Of a stretch of 64,000 nt of DNA, positions 43,558 to 53,308 are shown piece after piece. The notes under the pieces are model-generated. The model saw only the letters and a program-made list of their open reading frames with translations. It had not been told where the DNA came from and did not search any database. This DNA is from Marinoscillum sp040222955 (GTDB lineage: Bacteria; Bacteroidota; Bacteroidia; Cytophagales; Cyclobacteriaceae). Location of the stretch: the NCBI RefSeq assembly GCF_040222955.1, contig NZ_JAVKCA010000025.1, positions 74,012-138,011 of the forward strand. The letters run 5' to 3'. A program made the position numbers and the translations under genes. The first letter of the stretch is position 1. Each line of letters begins with the position of its first letter.

Positions 43558-45369
43558 TTAATTGTATCCCGGGTTTTGGCCATAATCCCCCACAGTCCTG
43601 TCAATCTGGTCCTGAGGAATAGGCCTCAGACGGTGATACGATTGTACATTGGGGCTACCATCAGGATTGTGAAGCTTCACGCGCTCCTCCAGCTTTCCGG
43701 TACGTACCAGATCAAACCATCTGGTTTGCTCACCAGCCAATTCACGGGTCCTTTCGTCAAGGATAAAATCAATGGTTACATCTCCTGCCACAATCTCATT
43801 GTCATTTTCCATCCCCGGCCATGCCGCACGTCTCCTCAGGGTATTGATATAGTCTGCCGCCAGTGCCGTGTTGCCTTTCATCAATGCCGCTTCTGCACCT
43901 ACCAGATAAGTCTCCGCAAAGCGGTAGATAATGTAAGACCTGTAAGAGGCCACGTTGGGATCGTCCTCAGTACCAGGCACCGGCCGCTCCACCGCATTAT
44001 ACTTGCTCATACTGGGGAAATGTCCCTTCTGACCGCTCGTATAGGATGGCAAGAGTACGGTATATCCTTTTTGGGCTATTTCATCCTGAGTGAGCGTGAT
44101 GTGATCCGGCACAAACCATACGGCCGTGTCCCCCAAATCGAACTTACGTTGTCCCACCAGAGAAGGATCCACATAACCTTGATCCGCCTCGGCCTGAGAC
44201 CATCTCGGGTACGGATCATCAGTGGGGTTGTCAGGATCAAACTCCGTCTCATCATTGGCATACCATACAGTCTGAAACGACTTATCAAACCTGGAATCAA
44301 CTGTTTTATCAGAAAACGCCAGGTTGAGAAGGTAATCTGTAGGCTTGAACCTGATCCAGGGGCGTCCATTCTCCACGTCCCGGATCATTCCAGGAAAGTC
44401 AGTGTAAAACATCCTGAAGTAGAAATTGCTTCTATTCTGCTGTAGGTTAGCGTCATTCTGACCGGTATTGGTATCGATCACGTTAAAATCCACATTGCCA
44501 ATCCTATTCGCAGTAAGGAGTACTTCACTGTTATATTCATTTCCTTCGGCAAAAACATCAGCAAAGTCGCTGAGTAAGGCCGCATTGTAATTACCTACCG
44601 GAGAAGAAGGCGAAGGAATCAGCTTGTTTACCTTAGCCAATGCAGAGTCATAATCAGCGGACTGAGCGGCCTCTGACCAGGCCCTGGTCAGGTACACTTT
44701 GGCCAACAGATGAAGCGCGGTAGCTTTCCAGGCCCTACCCGGATCACGAGGTGAATTCGGTAATTCCACTGAAGCTTCCTCCAGGTCAGTGATGATGGCA
44801 TCATAGGTTTCAGCCAGGGAGGCACGTTTAAATTCACTGGAAGGTGTCTGGTTAAATCTCAAAGGACCAGAACCCAGATCAAGGGTAACTCCGCCAAAAG
44901 TCTTCACCAACAGAAAGTACCAATGTGCACGAAGGTATTTGGCCTCTGCTATGATATTGGTTTTTGCTTCCTCCAAAAGATCGGTGGCACCGGCTCCCAG
45001 CTCTATTACGCCATTACAGGTATTAATGGCCGGGTAAGCTCTGTTCCAGGGAGTCAGTAAATCTCCATTGTCCGAAGTAATACCGGAGTACACATTCAGT
45101 GGAGGATTCGAGGTTTGGTTTCCGTTGGTAAACTCATCTGTGCCGTACACGGTAAGGTTATGACCACCTTCGGTACCATAGTAATAACGCAAATAAGAGT
45201 ATGCCGCAGTAACACCACCCTCCAGACCTTGCCCGGTAGCAAAAAACTCAGGTGTGAGGGTGCCCTTTGGGTTTTCCTCAAGCACATCCTGACAGCCAAC
45301 TAGTATCAGTACAAATACCAGTGCAAAAAATGGCTGATGTATAAAGTTTAATTTTCTCATTCTTTTCAT
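43558..45369 (-). CDS. SusD/RagB-family lipoprotein (third pair)
   Basis: The 603-residue protein has a signal peptide and lipobox LILVGC (Cys26) followed by QDVLEENPKGTLTPEFFATGQGL. Family motifs are YPAINTCNGVIELGAG, AEAKYLRAHWYFLLVKTFGGVTL, ALHLLAKVYLTRAWSEA, YRFAETYLVGAEAALMKGN, YINTLRRRAAWPG, and DERTRELAGEQTRWFDLVRTGKL. It is longer than the other two SusD proteins in the window and belongs to the RagB-type group with extended loops. It follows the SusC gene by 18 nt. An alternative start at 45360 shortens it by three residues. Control by the LacI-type repressor is inferred from operator-like sites upstream of the partner SusC. Confidence 0.96.
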   Translation of the reverse strand: MKRMRKLNFIHQPFFALVFVLILVGCQDVLEENPKGTLTPEFFATGQGLEGGVTAAYSYLRYYYGTEGGHNLTVYGTDEFTNGNQTSNPPLNVYSGITSDNGDLLTPWNRAYPAINTCNGVIELGAGATDLLEEAKTNIIAEAKYLRAHWYFLLVKTFGGVTLDLGSGPLRFNQTPSSEFKRASLAETYDAIITDLEEASVELPNSPRDPGRAWKATALHLLAKVYLTRAWSEAAQSADYDSALAKVNKLIPSPSSPVGNYNAALLSDFADVFAEGNEYNSEVLLTANRIGNVDFNVIDTNTGQNDANLQQNRSNFYFRMFYTDFPGMIRDVENGRPWIRFKPTDYLLNLAFSDKTVDSRFDKSFQTVWYANDETEFDPDNPTDDPYPRWSQAEADQGYVDPSLVGQRKFDLGDTAVWFVPDHITLTQDEIAQKGYTVLLPSYTSGQKGHFPSMSKYNAVERPVPGTEDDPNVASYRSYIIYRFAETYLVGAEAALMKGNTALAADYINTLRRRAAWPGMENDNEIVAGDVTIDFILDERTRELAGEQTRWFDLVRTGKLEERVKLHNPDGSPNVQSYHRLRPIPQDQIDRTVGDYGQNPGYN

Positions 45370-45387
45370 GATTCTATTCTTTTAATC

Positions 45388-48300
45388 CTACAGGGTAAGG
45401 TTTACTCCAAAAATGAATGATCGTGTCACAGGGGTATTAGGTGTAACCACCAGCCTTCTGCCCAGGCCGGGAGTATCCGTGGCACCGTCGCGCCCAGATG
45501 GCTCAGGATCCAAACCACCCTCTCTTACATAATCAGAGAAGAAGGCCTTGAACGGAGTGTCCACCGTGAAGTATACCCTCAGTGACTGAATACCATAATC
45601 TTCCAATAGTTTGTCAGGGATTTTATACCCCAGATTAATACTCCTCACTTTCAGGTAGCTGGCATTGAAATAGCCCGTGGTAGACCCATGTTGAGTTTGC
45701 TGGTTTCCTGTTCTCGGATAATCATTCGTAGGGTTATCCGGCGTCCAGTAGTCCACTTTAGGGCCATTTCTTCTTCCCTCCAGGCTATTGACAGGATTGC
45801 CTGCCCGCATTTGATAGAGTGTGCTCACCAGTTTGCCACCCACTCGTGCAAACAAAACAGTCGAAAGATCGAAGCCCTGGTAAGAAAACCTACTGGTAAA
45901 TCCGTAAGTGGACTTAGGGTCCAACTGCCCGAGGATCGTACGGTCTTCGGTATCCCGAATTCCATTTCCGTTGATATCTGCCACCTTGATGTCTCCGGGA
46001 GAGCGATTATCAAAGGCAGTGGCTGCGTCCTCCTCACCGAGCTGCCATACCCCGGTCTTTTTGTAGTCATAAATGACATTGACCGGACTTCCAACAAACC
46101 ATCCGTTGTTCACATCCCTGGTAAGGGTATCATAAAGCTCTACGATGGTCTCTTTGTGCGCTGTGAAGTTGAAATCCACATTCCATCCAAATCCATTGTT
46201 CTTTGGCTCCACGATGGTCGCACTCAACATCAATTCCACGCCCTTTCCTTCTGTTTTACCAATATTCTGGCGGAAGCTGCCTGGCACCCCAGAAGTAATC
46301 GGAAGGTTTCTGGACTGGAGCACATTGTCAGTATTGTTCTTGTAAAAATCCAACGAACCGGTGATCAGGTTGCTAAAGAGTCCGAAATCAATTCCTACGT
46401 TGCTCGAAGTGGTGAACTCCCAGGCCAGATTGGCATTGGGCAGCGACTGCACCAAAAAGCCGTAGGCTCCATCGTCACCATAATTATATCTACGTCGCTC
46501 CAGACTGCCCAATGCATCATATGGGTTTACCGCCTGATTGGAGGTACGACCAAGTCCGGTCCTGAGCTTCAGGTTGGTAATGAAGGTCATGCCGCTCATG
46601 AATGATTCATTGTGAAGGTTCCATGATAGCGCACCGGCCGGATACACAAACCACTTGTTGCCCTCTGATAGCCTGGATGAACCATCGGATCGCACTGTGA
46701 CTGTAGCATTGAACCGATCCTGAAAACCATAATTCAATCTGGCCATGCCAGATACCAACCCCCACCTGGAATAACTGAATGCTCCATCCGGAACATTTTG
46801 AGTTTCTGCAAGACTAAGGTTGTAATATTCCAAAAATTCAGCGAAGATGGAATTGGCATTGACTCCACTCTGATTGGTTTCGCGCTCCTGCACACTATAT
46901 AAGCCCGTCAGATTGATCTTGTGTGCACCAAAAGTTTTGTCATAGATCAAAAGGTTTTCAAGGGTATAGCTCCACGAATCCTGATTTCTCACCGAGCCGG
47001 TATTCCCACTTCCATTTCTGAAAGGTGTGTTTGCACCATAAAAATCCCCATATTCTTCCTGCCAGAAGTCCAGCCCCACATTCAGACGGTACTTGAGGCC
47101 GTCTAGGATCTCGATTTCGCCATATAGACTATTAAAGGTTTGAAGTCTTCTTCTCTTCTGACTCCAGCTATTTTCTCGGTACATAAGCAATGGGTTGCGT
47201 AGATTCTCCTCTACACTGCCCACCGCTGGCAGCTCATTGATCTCTCCACCATCTGTATAGGCATTATAGAGAGGACTCAAAGTCAAAATCTGAAACATTG
47301 GATTAGCCCCCTCACCATTGGTGGTGGCCAAATTGCTCATGGAAGTCAACCCTACCTTTACCCGTGCCCCAACCTCCTGATCGAGCGCTGTGCGCAGGTT
47401 CAGCCTTGAATAATCCTGACCGGGAAGCACGGTACTTTGCTTGAAGTATCCTCCTGAGATGGCATACTGCGTAGAGGGAGTACCACCTGTCAGGCTCACC
47501 TCGTGATTGCTGATGATACCACGCTTATAAATGAGGTCCTGCCAGTCGGTCTCGCGACCCTCGGCCATAGACTGCAGCTCCGTTGGAGTAAATTGCCCTC
47601 CAACCTTACCAAAATTAGATACCTGTTTGATATTCGCGTATTCCTCTGCGTTGAACAGTTCGTAATGGTCCAACTCCGACACCACACCATGGTATCCGTT
47701 GTAAGATAACCTGGGAGCACCATTTTCACCACGCTTGGTGGTGACCAGAATCACACCATTTGCTCCTCTGGATCCGTAAATCGCTGTAGCTGAAGCATCT
47801 TTCAAGACGTTGACCGACTTGATATCACCCGGATTGATGTCGCTAATCTTACCTCCATAAGGAATCCCGTCCAATACGATCAAAGGATCATTGACCCCCG
47901 ATTCGTCAGATCCCAGTGATCGGTTTCCACGGATACGGATCTGTGTGCCTGCACCCGGTCTTGAGGAAGTGGTCTGGATGTTCACACCAGCCATTCTACC
48001 TTTCAGGGCACTGGAAAAATCCACGGCAGCAGGCACATCTGCGAGTTCCTTGCTGCCCACCGAGATCAATGAGCCGGTTAGGTCACTTTTCTTCTGTGTA
48101 CCATATCCGACCACCACTACTTCTTCCAGAGAAGTAAGGTTTGCACTCAAGGTCACATCGATCACAGACTGATTGTTAACCGGAATTTCCTTCAGGTTAT
48201 AGCCCACAAAAGAAAAAGCCAGCACTGCATCAGCACTCACGGATAACCGGTAGTTTCCATCAATATCTGTTACAGTTCCGGTAGAAGTGCCCTTCACCAG

Positions 48301-48459
48301 GACTGTAACTCCCGGCAAGGCCTCATTGGTCTCTTCATCCAGAACTGTTCCGGATACACCCAACTCCTGCCCAAATGACTGAAGGCCACTTAGTAACAGG
48401 ATGAACATGACGGCATAGATGCCCAATCGCCGTTCTAAGAAAATAGTAAAAATTCTCAT
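45388..48459 (-). CDS. SusC/RagA-family TonB-dependent transporter (third pair)
   Basis: This 1023-residue outer-membrane transporter starts with a signal peptide (GIYAVMFILLLSGLQSFGQ). It goes directly into a CarboxypepD_reg-like domain (GVSGTVLDEETNEALPGVTV, GTVTDIDGNYRLSV) with no STN domain. The TonB-box-like VVVGYGTQKKSDLTGS and plug motifs (ALKGRMAGVNIQTTSSRPG, DPLIVLDGIPYGG, VNVLKDASATAIYGSRGANG) follow, and the barrel ends SFIFGVNLTL. It is transcribed divergently from the LacI-type gene, across a 294-bp region with two operator-like palindromes. Absence of STN agrees with control by a DNA-binding repressor rather than by an anti-sigma factor. Confidence 0.96.
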   Translation of the reverse strand: MRIFTIFLERRLGIYAVMFILLLSGLQSFGQELGVSGTVLDEETNEALPGVTVLVKGTSTGTVTDIDGNYRLSVSADAVLAFSFVGYNLKEIPVNNQSVIDVTLSANLTSLEEVVVVGYGTQKKSDLTGSLISVGSKELADVPAAVDFSSALKGRMAGVNIQTTSSRPGAGTQIRIRGNRSLGSDESGVNDPLIVLDGIPYGGKISDINPGDIKSVNVLKDASATAIYGSRGANGVILVTTKRGENGAPRLSYNGYHGVVSELDHYELFNAEEYANIKQVSNFGKVGGQFTPTELQSMAEGRETDWQDLIYKRGIISNHEVSLTGGTPSTQYAISGGYFKQSTVLPGQDYSRLNLRTALDQEVGARVKVGLTSMSNLATTNGEGANPMFQILTLSPLYNAYTDGGEINELPAVGSVEENLRNPLLMYRENSWSQKRRRLQTFNSLYGEIEILDGLKYRLNVGLDFWQEEYGDFYGANTPFRNGSGNTGSVRNQDSWSYTLENLLIYDKTFGAHKINLTGLYSVQERETNQSGVNANSIFAEFLEYYNLSLAETQNVPDGAFSYSRWGLVSGMARLNYGFQDRFNATVTVRSDGSSRLSEGNKWFVYPAGALSWNLHNESFMSGMTFITNLKLRTGLGRTSNQAVNPYDALGSLERRRYNYGDDGAYGFLVQSLPNANLAWEFTTSSNVGIDFGLFSNLITGSLDFYKNNTDNVLQSRNLPITSGVPGSFRQNIGKTEGKGVELMLSATIVEPKNNGFGWNVDFNFTAHKETIVELYDTLTRDVNNGWFVGSPVNVIYDYKKTGVWQLGEEDAATAFDNRSPGDIKVADINGNGIRDTEDRTILGQLDPKSTYGFTSRFSYQGFDLSTVLFARVGGKLVSTLYQMRAGNPVNSLEGRRNGPKVDYWTPDNPTNDYPRTGNQQTQHGSTTGYFNASYLKVRSINLGYKIPDKLLEDYGIQSLRVYFTVDTPFKAFFSDYVREGGLDPEPSGRDGATDTPGLGRRLVVTPNTPVTRSFIFGVNLTL

Positions 48460-48560
48460 TTTAAAGGTTGGTTAATAGTAAGTTTTACTTAGACAGTTAT
48501 TAAATCCTGAAGCTCCGGATCTTAAATAATTCGGATTTTCAAGCGATCAAAACACACTTA

Positions 48561-48577
48561 TTTTACACAATTGATTG
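48561..48577. promoter_or_regulatory. LacI-type operator candidate, SusC-proximal
   Basis: TTTTACACAATTGATTG contains the near-palindrome ACAATTGATTGT (48567-48578), the shape of LacI/GalR-family operators. The same 17-mer, with one change, occurs inverted at 48647-48663. It lies 102 nt before the SusC start. Confidence 0.65.
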
Positions 48578-48646
48578 TTCTGACAGTACTTATTTATCAA
48601 ATAAGCAATTTGATTTCCGAAAGGTAAGATACTTTTTTCAATCACG

Positions 48647-48663
48647 CAATCGATTGTGTAAAA
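48647..48663. promoter_or_regulatory. LacI-type operator candidate, regulator-proximal
   Basis: Read on the minus strand this is TTTTACACAATCGATTG, containing the perfect CAATCGATTG palindrome. It is the mirror copy of 48561-48577, and the two cores are centred about 79 bp apart. It could allow the repressor to control SusC and its own gene together. Confidence 0.7.
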
Positions 48664-48700
48664 TATTTGTTGTATTAGCCAAAATTGCCCCATACAACCG

Positions 48701-48708
48701 TATTTTTG
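48701..48708 (+). promoter_or_regulatory. Possible Bacteroidota -7 box of the LacI-type gene
   Basis: TATTTTTG fits the TAnnTTTG consensus of Bacteroidota promoters and lies 45 nt before the regulator start codon. I could not place a matching -33 element with certainty. Confidence 0.35.
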
Positions 48709-48753
48709 CTACCTTAGATGTGATGTACCAGCCTCAGCTGCAAACCCTCCACG

Positions 48754-49803
48754 ATGAAGAACAATAAGGAAATAACGATCTATGACATTGCCAAAGAGCT
48801 AAATGTGTCGCCATCCACGGTATCACGTGCCCTGAAAGACCATCATAGTATTGGTAAGAAAACCAAAAAGGCAGTGCTGAAGCTGGCACAGGAACGAGGA
48901 TATCAGCCAAACACAATAGCCGCAAGTCTGAGAAGCAATAAAACGACAACCATAGGCGTCATAATCTCATGGATCAACAGACCCTTTATTTCGTCTATGA
49001 TCAGTGGTGTGGAGACCGCAGCCAATAAAGCAGGGTATAATGTGATCATCTCCCAATCGCATGACAGCTACGAAAACGAAGTGGCGAATGCTCAAGCCCT
49101 TTTTGCCAGCCGCATCCAGGGTCTGGTGGTTTCTCTGGCGATGGAAACTACAAATTATGACCACTTCAACCAGTTTGTAAAGAAAAACATCCCACTCGTT
49201 TTTGTGGATAGAGTAACGGAAGAGCTCAATGCAGATAAAGTGGTGATCGATAACTTTTCTGCAGGTTTTAAAGCCACCGAACACCTCATACAGGAAGGTT
49301 GTACGAGAATTGCCCACATAGGAGGCGCTCAGCAAAGAAATGTATATCGCGAAAGAAGAGAGGGCTATTTGGCTGCTCTAAAGCAATATAACATCGAAAT
49401 CAACGACGACTACATCGTAGAAAATCCTGTTTTAAGTTCGGAGGAAGGACTCAAAGAAAGTGAGTACCTCATGAACCTCCCAAACAGGCCCGATGGGGTC
49501 TTCTGCGCCAATGATACAGCAGCTGTCAGCGTGATTCAATATGCCAGAAAAGTTGGTATCAAAGTTCCACAGGAGTTAGCAGTCATCGGTTTCAACAACG
49601 ACCCTGTGACCACCATCATAGACCCACCCCTATCTACCGTCACACACCCTGCCATAGAAATGGGTAAAATAGCCGCAATGCAGGTGCTTGGACAAAAAGA
49701 ACATAAAGAAATCGTTCGCTCTCAGACCATCGTTTTAGAAACCGAACTCTTGATTCGGGAATCTTCTTCCCGAAGAAAGTACCATACCACCTCCGGGGAT
49801 TAA
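48754..49803 (+). CDS. LacI/GalR-family transcriptional regulator
   Basis: The 349-residue protein has an N-terminal LacI HTH (ITIYDIAKELNVSPSTVSRA, residues about 6-52, with the hinge after ERGYQPN). A periplasmic-binding-protein-like effector domain follows (TIGVIISWINRPFISSMISG, LVFVDRVTEELNADKVVIDN, DGVFCANDTAAVSVIQYARK, LAVIGFNNDPVTTIIDPPLS). It is transcribed divergently from the third SusC and leads the plus-strand enzyme cluster. Three palindromes of the CAATCGATTG type lie at 48561, 48647 and 49919, which strongly suggests local regulation. The inducer is probably an oligosaccharide or sugar from the locus substrate; it cannot be read from sequence. Confidence 0.95.
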   Translation: MKNNKEITIYDIAKELNVSPSTVSRALKDHHSIGKKTKKAVLKLAQERGYQPNTIAASLRSNKTTTIGVIISWINRPFISSMISGVETAANKAGYNVIISQSHDSYENEVANAQALFASRIQGLVVSLAMETTNYDHFNQFVKKNIPLVFVDRVTEELNADKVVIDNFSAGFKATEHLIQEGCTRIAHIGGAQQRNVYRERREGYLAALKQYNIEINDDYIVENPVLSSEEGLKESEYLMNLPNRPDGVFCANDTAAVSVIQYARKVGIKVPQELAVIGFNNDPVTTIIDPPLSTVTHPAIEMGKIAAMQVLGQKEHKEIVRSQTIVLETELLIRESSSRRKYHTTSGD

Positions 49804-49918
49804 TATTAAATCGCAAGAATCGCCTTCTCCTAGCAGGTAAGTCAATCGGTTGTTTGATGCTATTTTAGCATTATCAAGCTCTGACCCTTCATTATCAACT
49901 TATTGTATATCTTTAAAA

Positions 49919-49934
49919 AATCAATCGATTGATT
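49919..49934. promoter_or_regulatory. LacI-type operator candidate before the plus-strand enzyme operon
   Basis: AATCAATCGATTGATT is a perfect 16-bp palindrome with the CAATCGATTG core shared with 48647-48663. It lies 20 nt before the start at 49954, a natural position for repression of the FG-GAP/PmoA/GH9/CE4/esterase/GH3 run. Confidence 0.72.
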
Positions 49935-49953
49935 ACATTTTTGAAATAATCAT

Positions 49954-52900
49954 ATGGACATCCTGTATGTATATCGGGCTATTCTAAAAAACATCGTTTC
50001 AGGTGGGCTCATATTTCTCCTGATCATGGTGAGCTGCCAAACGTTGCCAGATGATCAAAATAACCCAACGAGTCAGTTTAGGAAGGTGTCATCGTCGCAA
50101 AGCGGCATCACCTTTCAGAACAGTGTTGATGAAAAATTTGAAAACTTCTTTGACTTCTTTGCTTATGTATACAATGGTGGTGGAGTAGCCATAGGTGACA
50201 TCAACAATGATGGCCTCCCGGATATCTACTTCACGGGAAACGAAATATCCAACCGCCTTTATCTCAACCTGGGTCAGCTCAAATTCAAAGACATCACCGA
50301 GTCTGCCGGAGTATCGGGTGGCAAAGGCTGGCACAATGGTGTGACCATGATTGACCTCAATCATGACGGTCTTCTGGATATCTATGTCTGTCGCGGTGGG
50401 TGGCAGGATACGGACGAAGACCGGGCCAACCTCCTGTACATCAACCAGGGTGACCTTACCTTTAAGGAAGAAGCATCACACTACGGACTCGACGAAAAAG
50501 GCTACTCCATGCATGCCTCCTTTTTCGACATAGATAACGACCTGGACCTGGACGTCTTCATTATCAACAGACCCGATTCCTTTTATCTGCCCCTGAGTGA
50601 AATGTACCGCCGACAATTCAGCCCACCAGAGCACAGTAGGGATAAGCTCTATGTAAACGAAGGCGGCAGGTTCATTGAAAAAGGCAAATCAGCGGGTATC
50701 ATCAATAATTATGGATACGGACTCAGTGTAGTGACGGCAGACATTGACCAGGACGGCTGGACCGATATTTATATCTCCAACGACTATTCCGTCAAAGACT
50801 ACCTCTACATCAACCAGCAGGACGGCACCTTTAAAGAGGAGATTCAACAAACCACCAACCACATTTCACTATATTCCATGGGCGCTGATATTGCAGACAT
50901 TAACAATGACGGACTGGAGGACCTCCTCGTTATGGAAATGCGACCAGAGGACTATGAACGCTCCAAGATTTCCATGCCTTCTATGGATGTGAAGGGGTTT
51001 TACTCGATCGTAGATGCAGGTATGCATAAGCAATACATGCACAATATGCTCCACCTTAATCAAGGCAACCGGTTCTTCAGTGAAGTTGCACAGTATGCCG
51101 GAATCTCCAAAACCGACTGGAGCTGGGCCTGCCTGGCATCAGATTTTGACAATGACGGCTACAGAGACCTCTTTGTTTCCAATGGCATGCGCCGCGACTT
51201 GTTTGATGGTGACGTGCAAACACGATTGGCCAAATATGTCAACGACAACCGGGAGCAATTCAAAACCCCGGATGATCTATTTGGTAAGGGCTTTGAAGGG
51301 ATTATCAATACCTACAAACCCGTAAAAGTGAGAAATTACCTCTATAGAAACACAGGTGAGCTCAAGTATGAAAACGTATCCGAACTCTGGGGCTTTCAGG
51401 ATTCCAGCTTCTCCCATGGAGCAGCCGTGGCTGATCTGGACAATGACGGAGATCTGGATATTGTTATCAACAACCTGGAAGACAAAGCCTTTCTCTATGA
51501 AAACACTTCGAATGGAGCCAATAGCTACCTGAAGATCAATCTAAAAGGGCCTGATCAAAATCCAGCAGGACTAGGTGCCAAAATAAAACTCCACTACGGC
51601 GACCAGGTGCAGTACTTTGAACAAAAAACGGTACGCGGGTACCTCTCATCCAACGACCCAATGGTGCATTTTGGATTGGGCCAGACCCAACAAATAGATA
51701 GCCTCTCCTGCCTTTGGGCAGATGGCAAGGTGACCAGACAATATCACATCCCCGTAAATCAAACACTCACAGTGGCCTACGCCCAGGCAGTGGCGCCCTC
51801 GGTAAGGGACCAACAGCCCATCCCCTTATTCGAACGACACAAGATGGATTTTCCTTTTATTCATCACGAGAATGATTTCAATGAATTTACCAGTCAGGTT
51901 CTTCTGCCGCATATGTTTTCTAGGAAGGGTCCTTTTTTTTCCGTGGCAGATGTAACCGGCGATGGTTTGGAAGACTTCTATGTGGGTGGTGCATCCGGCC
52001 AGGCGGCTGTCCTCTATGTCCAACAGTCTGGCACCTTTCAGCCAAAAGTCAATCCTGTATTTTTAGAGGATAAGTTCTTTGAAGACATGGGTTCGTCATT
52101 TTTTGATGCAGACATGGATGGCGACATGGACCTTGTGGTGGTGAGCGGTGGAAGTGAGCATCCTGAATCTTCCGAGTGGTATCAGACCAGGTTATACCTG
52201 AACGACGGCTCCGGATCCTTCAAAAAAGGAACCTTGCCACCAACTACGAGCAGCGGATCGGTGGTGGTACCTCATGATTTTGATAATGATGGCGACATTG
52301 ATCTTTTTATAGGAGGTCAGGTGATCGCCAACAAATACCCCTTACCCCCAAGTAGCTTTATTTTTGTCAATGAAGGAGGGACGTTCAAAGACAAAACTCA
52401 GGAGATTGCCCCCGCCCTCAGCCACGCGGGCATGATCAATGCCGCCGCCTGGGTAGACCTGACCGGCGATCAGCAGGAGGAGCTGGTGGTCGTGGGAGAA
52501 TGGACCCCTGTCCTCATCTTTCAATACACCAACAATACCTTCCGCGAGATTTCCGATCAATTCGGACTAAAGAACATGGAAGGTTGGTGGAACTCCGTGG
52601 AAGCCTCCGACCTGGATCAGGATGGGGACATGGATCTTATTCTTGGGAATCTCGGTGAAAATTATAAGTTCCACGCTTCAGCTGAAAAACCACTGGAGGT
52701 ATTTGCTAATGACTATGACCTTAATGGTACGAATGATATTTTCCTTGCCAAATACAACAACAAGGAACTTGTGCCAGTCAGGGGCAAAGAATGCTCGTCT
52801 CAGCAAATACCGTTGATCTCTCAGAAATTTCCCACATTTGAATCTTTTGCACACGCCAGTCTGGAGCAAATACTCGGGGGAGCAGGATTAGAAAGGGCCT

Positions 52901-53304
52901 TTCACCTCAAGGCGCACATTTTCTCGAGTATCATTTTGCGAAATAACAGCGGAAAGCTGGAGGTCGTTGCATTACCAAAAGAAGCCCAGTTTTCTACTGT
53001 CAATGCCATCATCCCCATGGACTTTGATCAGGACGGGATCATAGACCTGCTGATGGCCGGAAATCACTTTGACACGGAGGTGGAAACCACACCGGCCGAC
53101 GCCTCACCCGGATACTTCCTCCAAGGGATAGGAAACCTCACCTACAGGGCCATTCCTCCTATGGAAAGTGGATTTTTTGTACCTTATAACGTGAAAGATG
53201 CCTGTGTCATCACCACCCCAAATGGACCAAGGGTATTGACCACTGCCAACAACGACTCGCTGCGCATTTTTCATATTAATCCACCCGTGCCAAATGCCCT
53301 GTGA
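49954..53304 (+). CDS. FG-GAP/VCBS repeat lipoprotein with ASPIC/UnbV domain (CRTAC1-like)
   Basis: The 1116-residue protein has a membrane-entry segment and lipobox LIMVSC (Cys28). Its body is built from FG-GAP/VCBS-type beta-propeller repeats with Asp-rich calcium-binding loops (DINNDGLPDIYFTG, DLNHDGLLDIYVCRGG, DLDNDGDLDIVINN, DMDGDMDLVVVSGG). Around residues 520-600 is the ASPIC/UnbV domain (GLGAKIKLHYGDQVQYFEQK, SNDPMVHFGLGQ, LWADGKVTRQYHI). Such proteins are common beside Bacteroidota SusCD genes and are thought to act at the cell surface; their biochemical role is not established. It is the first gene of the plus-strand operon and overlaps the extended frame of the next gene. Confidence 0.88.
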   Translation: MDILYVYRAILKNIVSGGLIFLLIMVSCQTLPDDQNNPTSQFRKVSSSQSGITFQNSVDEKFENFFDFFAYVYNGGGVAIGDINNDGLPDIYFTGNEISNRLYLNLGQLKFKDITESAGVSGGKGWHNGVTMIDLNHDGLLDIYVCRGGWQDTDEDRANLLYINQGDLTFKEEASHYGLDEKGYSMHASFFDIDNDLDLDVFIINRPDSFYLPLSEMYRRQFSPPEHSRDKLYVNEGGRFIEKGKSAGIINNYGYGLSVVTADIDQDGWTDIYISNDYSVKDYLYINQQDGTFKEEIQQTTNHISLYSMGADIADINNDGLEDLLVMEMRPEDYERSKISMPSMDVKGFYSIVDAGMHKQYMHNMLHLNQGNRFFSEVAQYAGISKTDWSWACLASDFDNDGYRDLFVSNGMRRDLFDGDVQTRLAKYVNDNREQFKTPDDLFGKGFEGIINTYKPVKVRNYLYRNTGELKYENVSELWGFQDSSFSHGAAVADLDNDGDLDIVINNLEDKAFLYENTSNGANSYLKINLKGPDQNPAGLGAKIKLHYGDQVQYFEQKTVRGYLSSNDPMVHFGLGQTQQIDSLSCLWADGKVTRQYHIPVNQTLTVAYAQAVAPSVRDQQPIPLFERHKMDFPFIHHENDFNEFTSQVLLPHMFSRKGPFFSVADVTGDGLEDFYVGGASGQAAVLYVQQSGTFQPKVNPVFLEDKFFEDMGSSFFDADMDGDMDLVVVSGGSEHPESSEWYQTRLYLNDGSGSFKKGTLPPTTSSGSVVVPHDFDNDGDIDLFIGGQVIANKYPLPPSSFIFVNEGGTFKDKTQEIAPALSHAGMINAAAWVDLTGDQQEELVVVGEWTPVLIFQYTNNTFREISDQFGLKNMEGWWNSVEASDLDQDGDMDLILGNLGENYKFHASAEKPLEVFANDYDLNGTNDIFLAKYNNKELVPVRGKECSSQQIPLISQKFPTFESFAHASLEQILGGAGLERAFHLKAHIFSSIILRNNSGKLEVVALPKEAQFSTVNAIIPMDFDQDGIIDLLMAGNHFDTEVETTPADASPGYFLQGIGNLTYRAIPPMESGFFVPYNVKDACVITTPNGPRVLTTANNDSLRIFHINPPVPNAL

Positions 53305-53308
53305 ACCC

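Noticed and set aside
43237..44445. Long plus-strand open frame (402 codons) opposite the SusD and IPT lipoprotein genes
   Set aside because: It runs antisense to two well-supported minus-strand genes, has no recognisable domain and uses unlikely composition. It is a shadow frame.
45688..46605. Plus-strand open frame of 305 codons opposite the third SusC
   Set aside because: Antisense to a clear SusC barrel region; no family features and no promoter or leader of its own.
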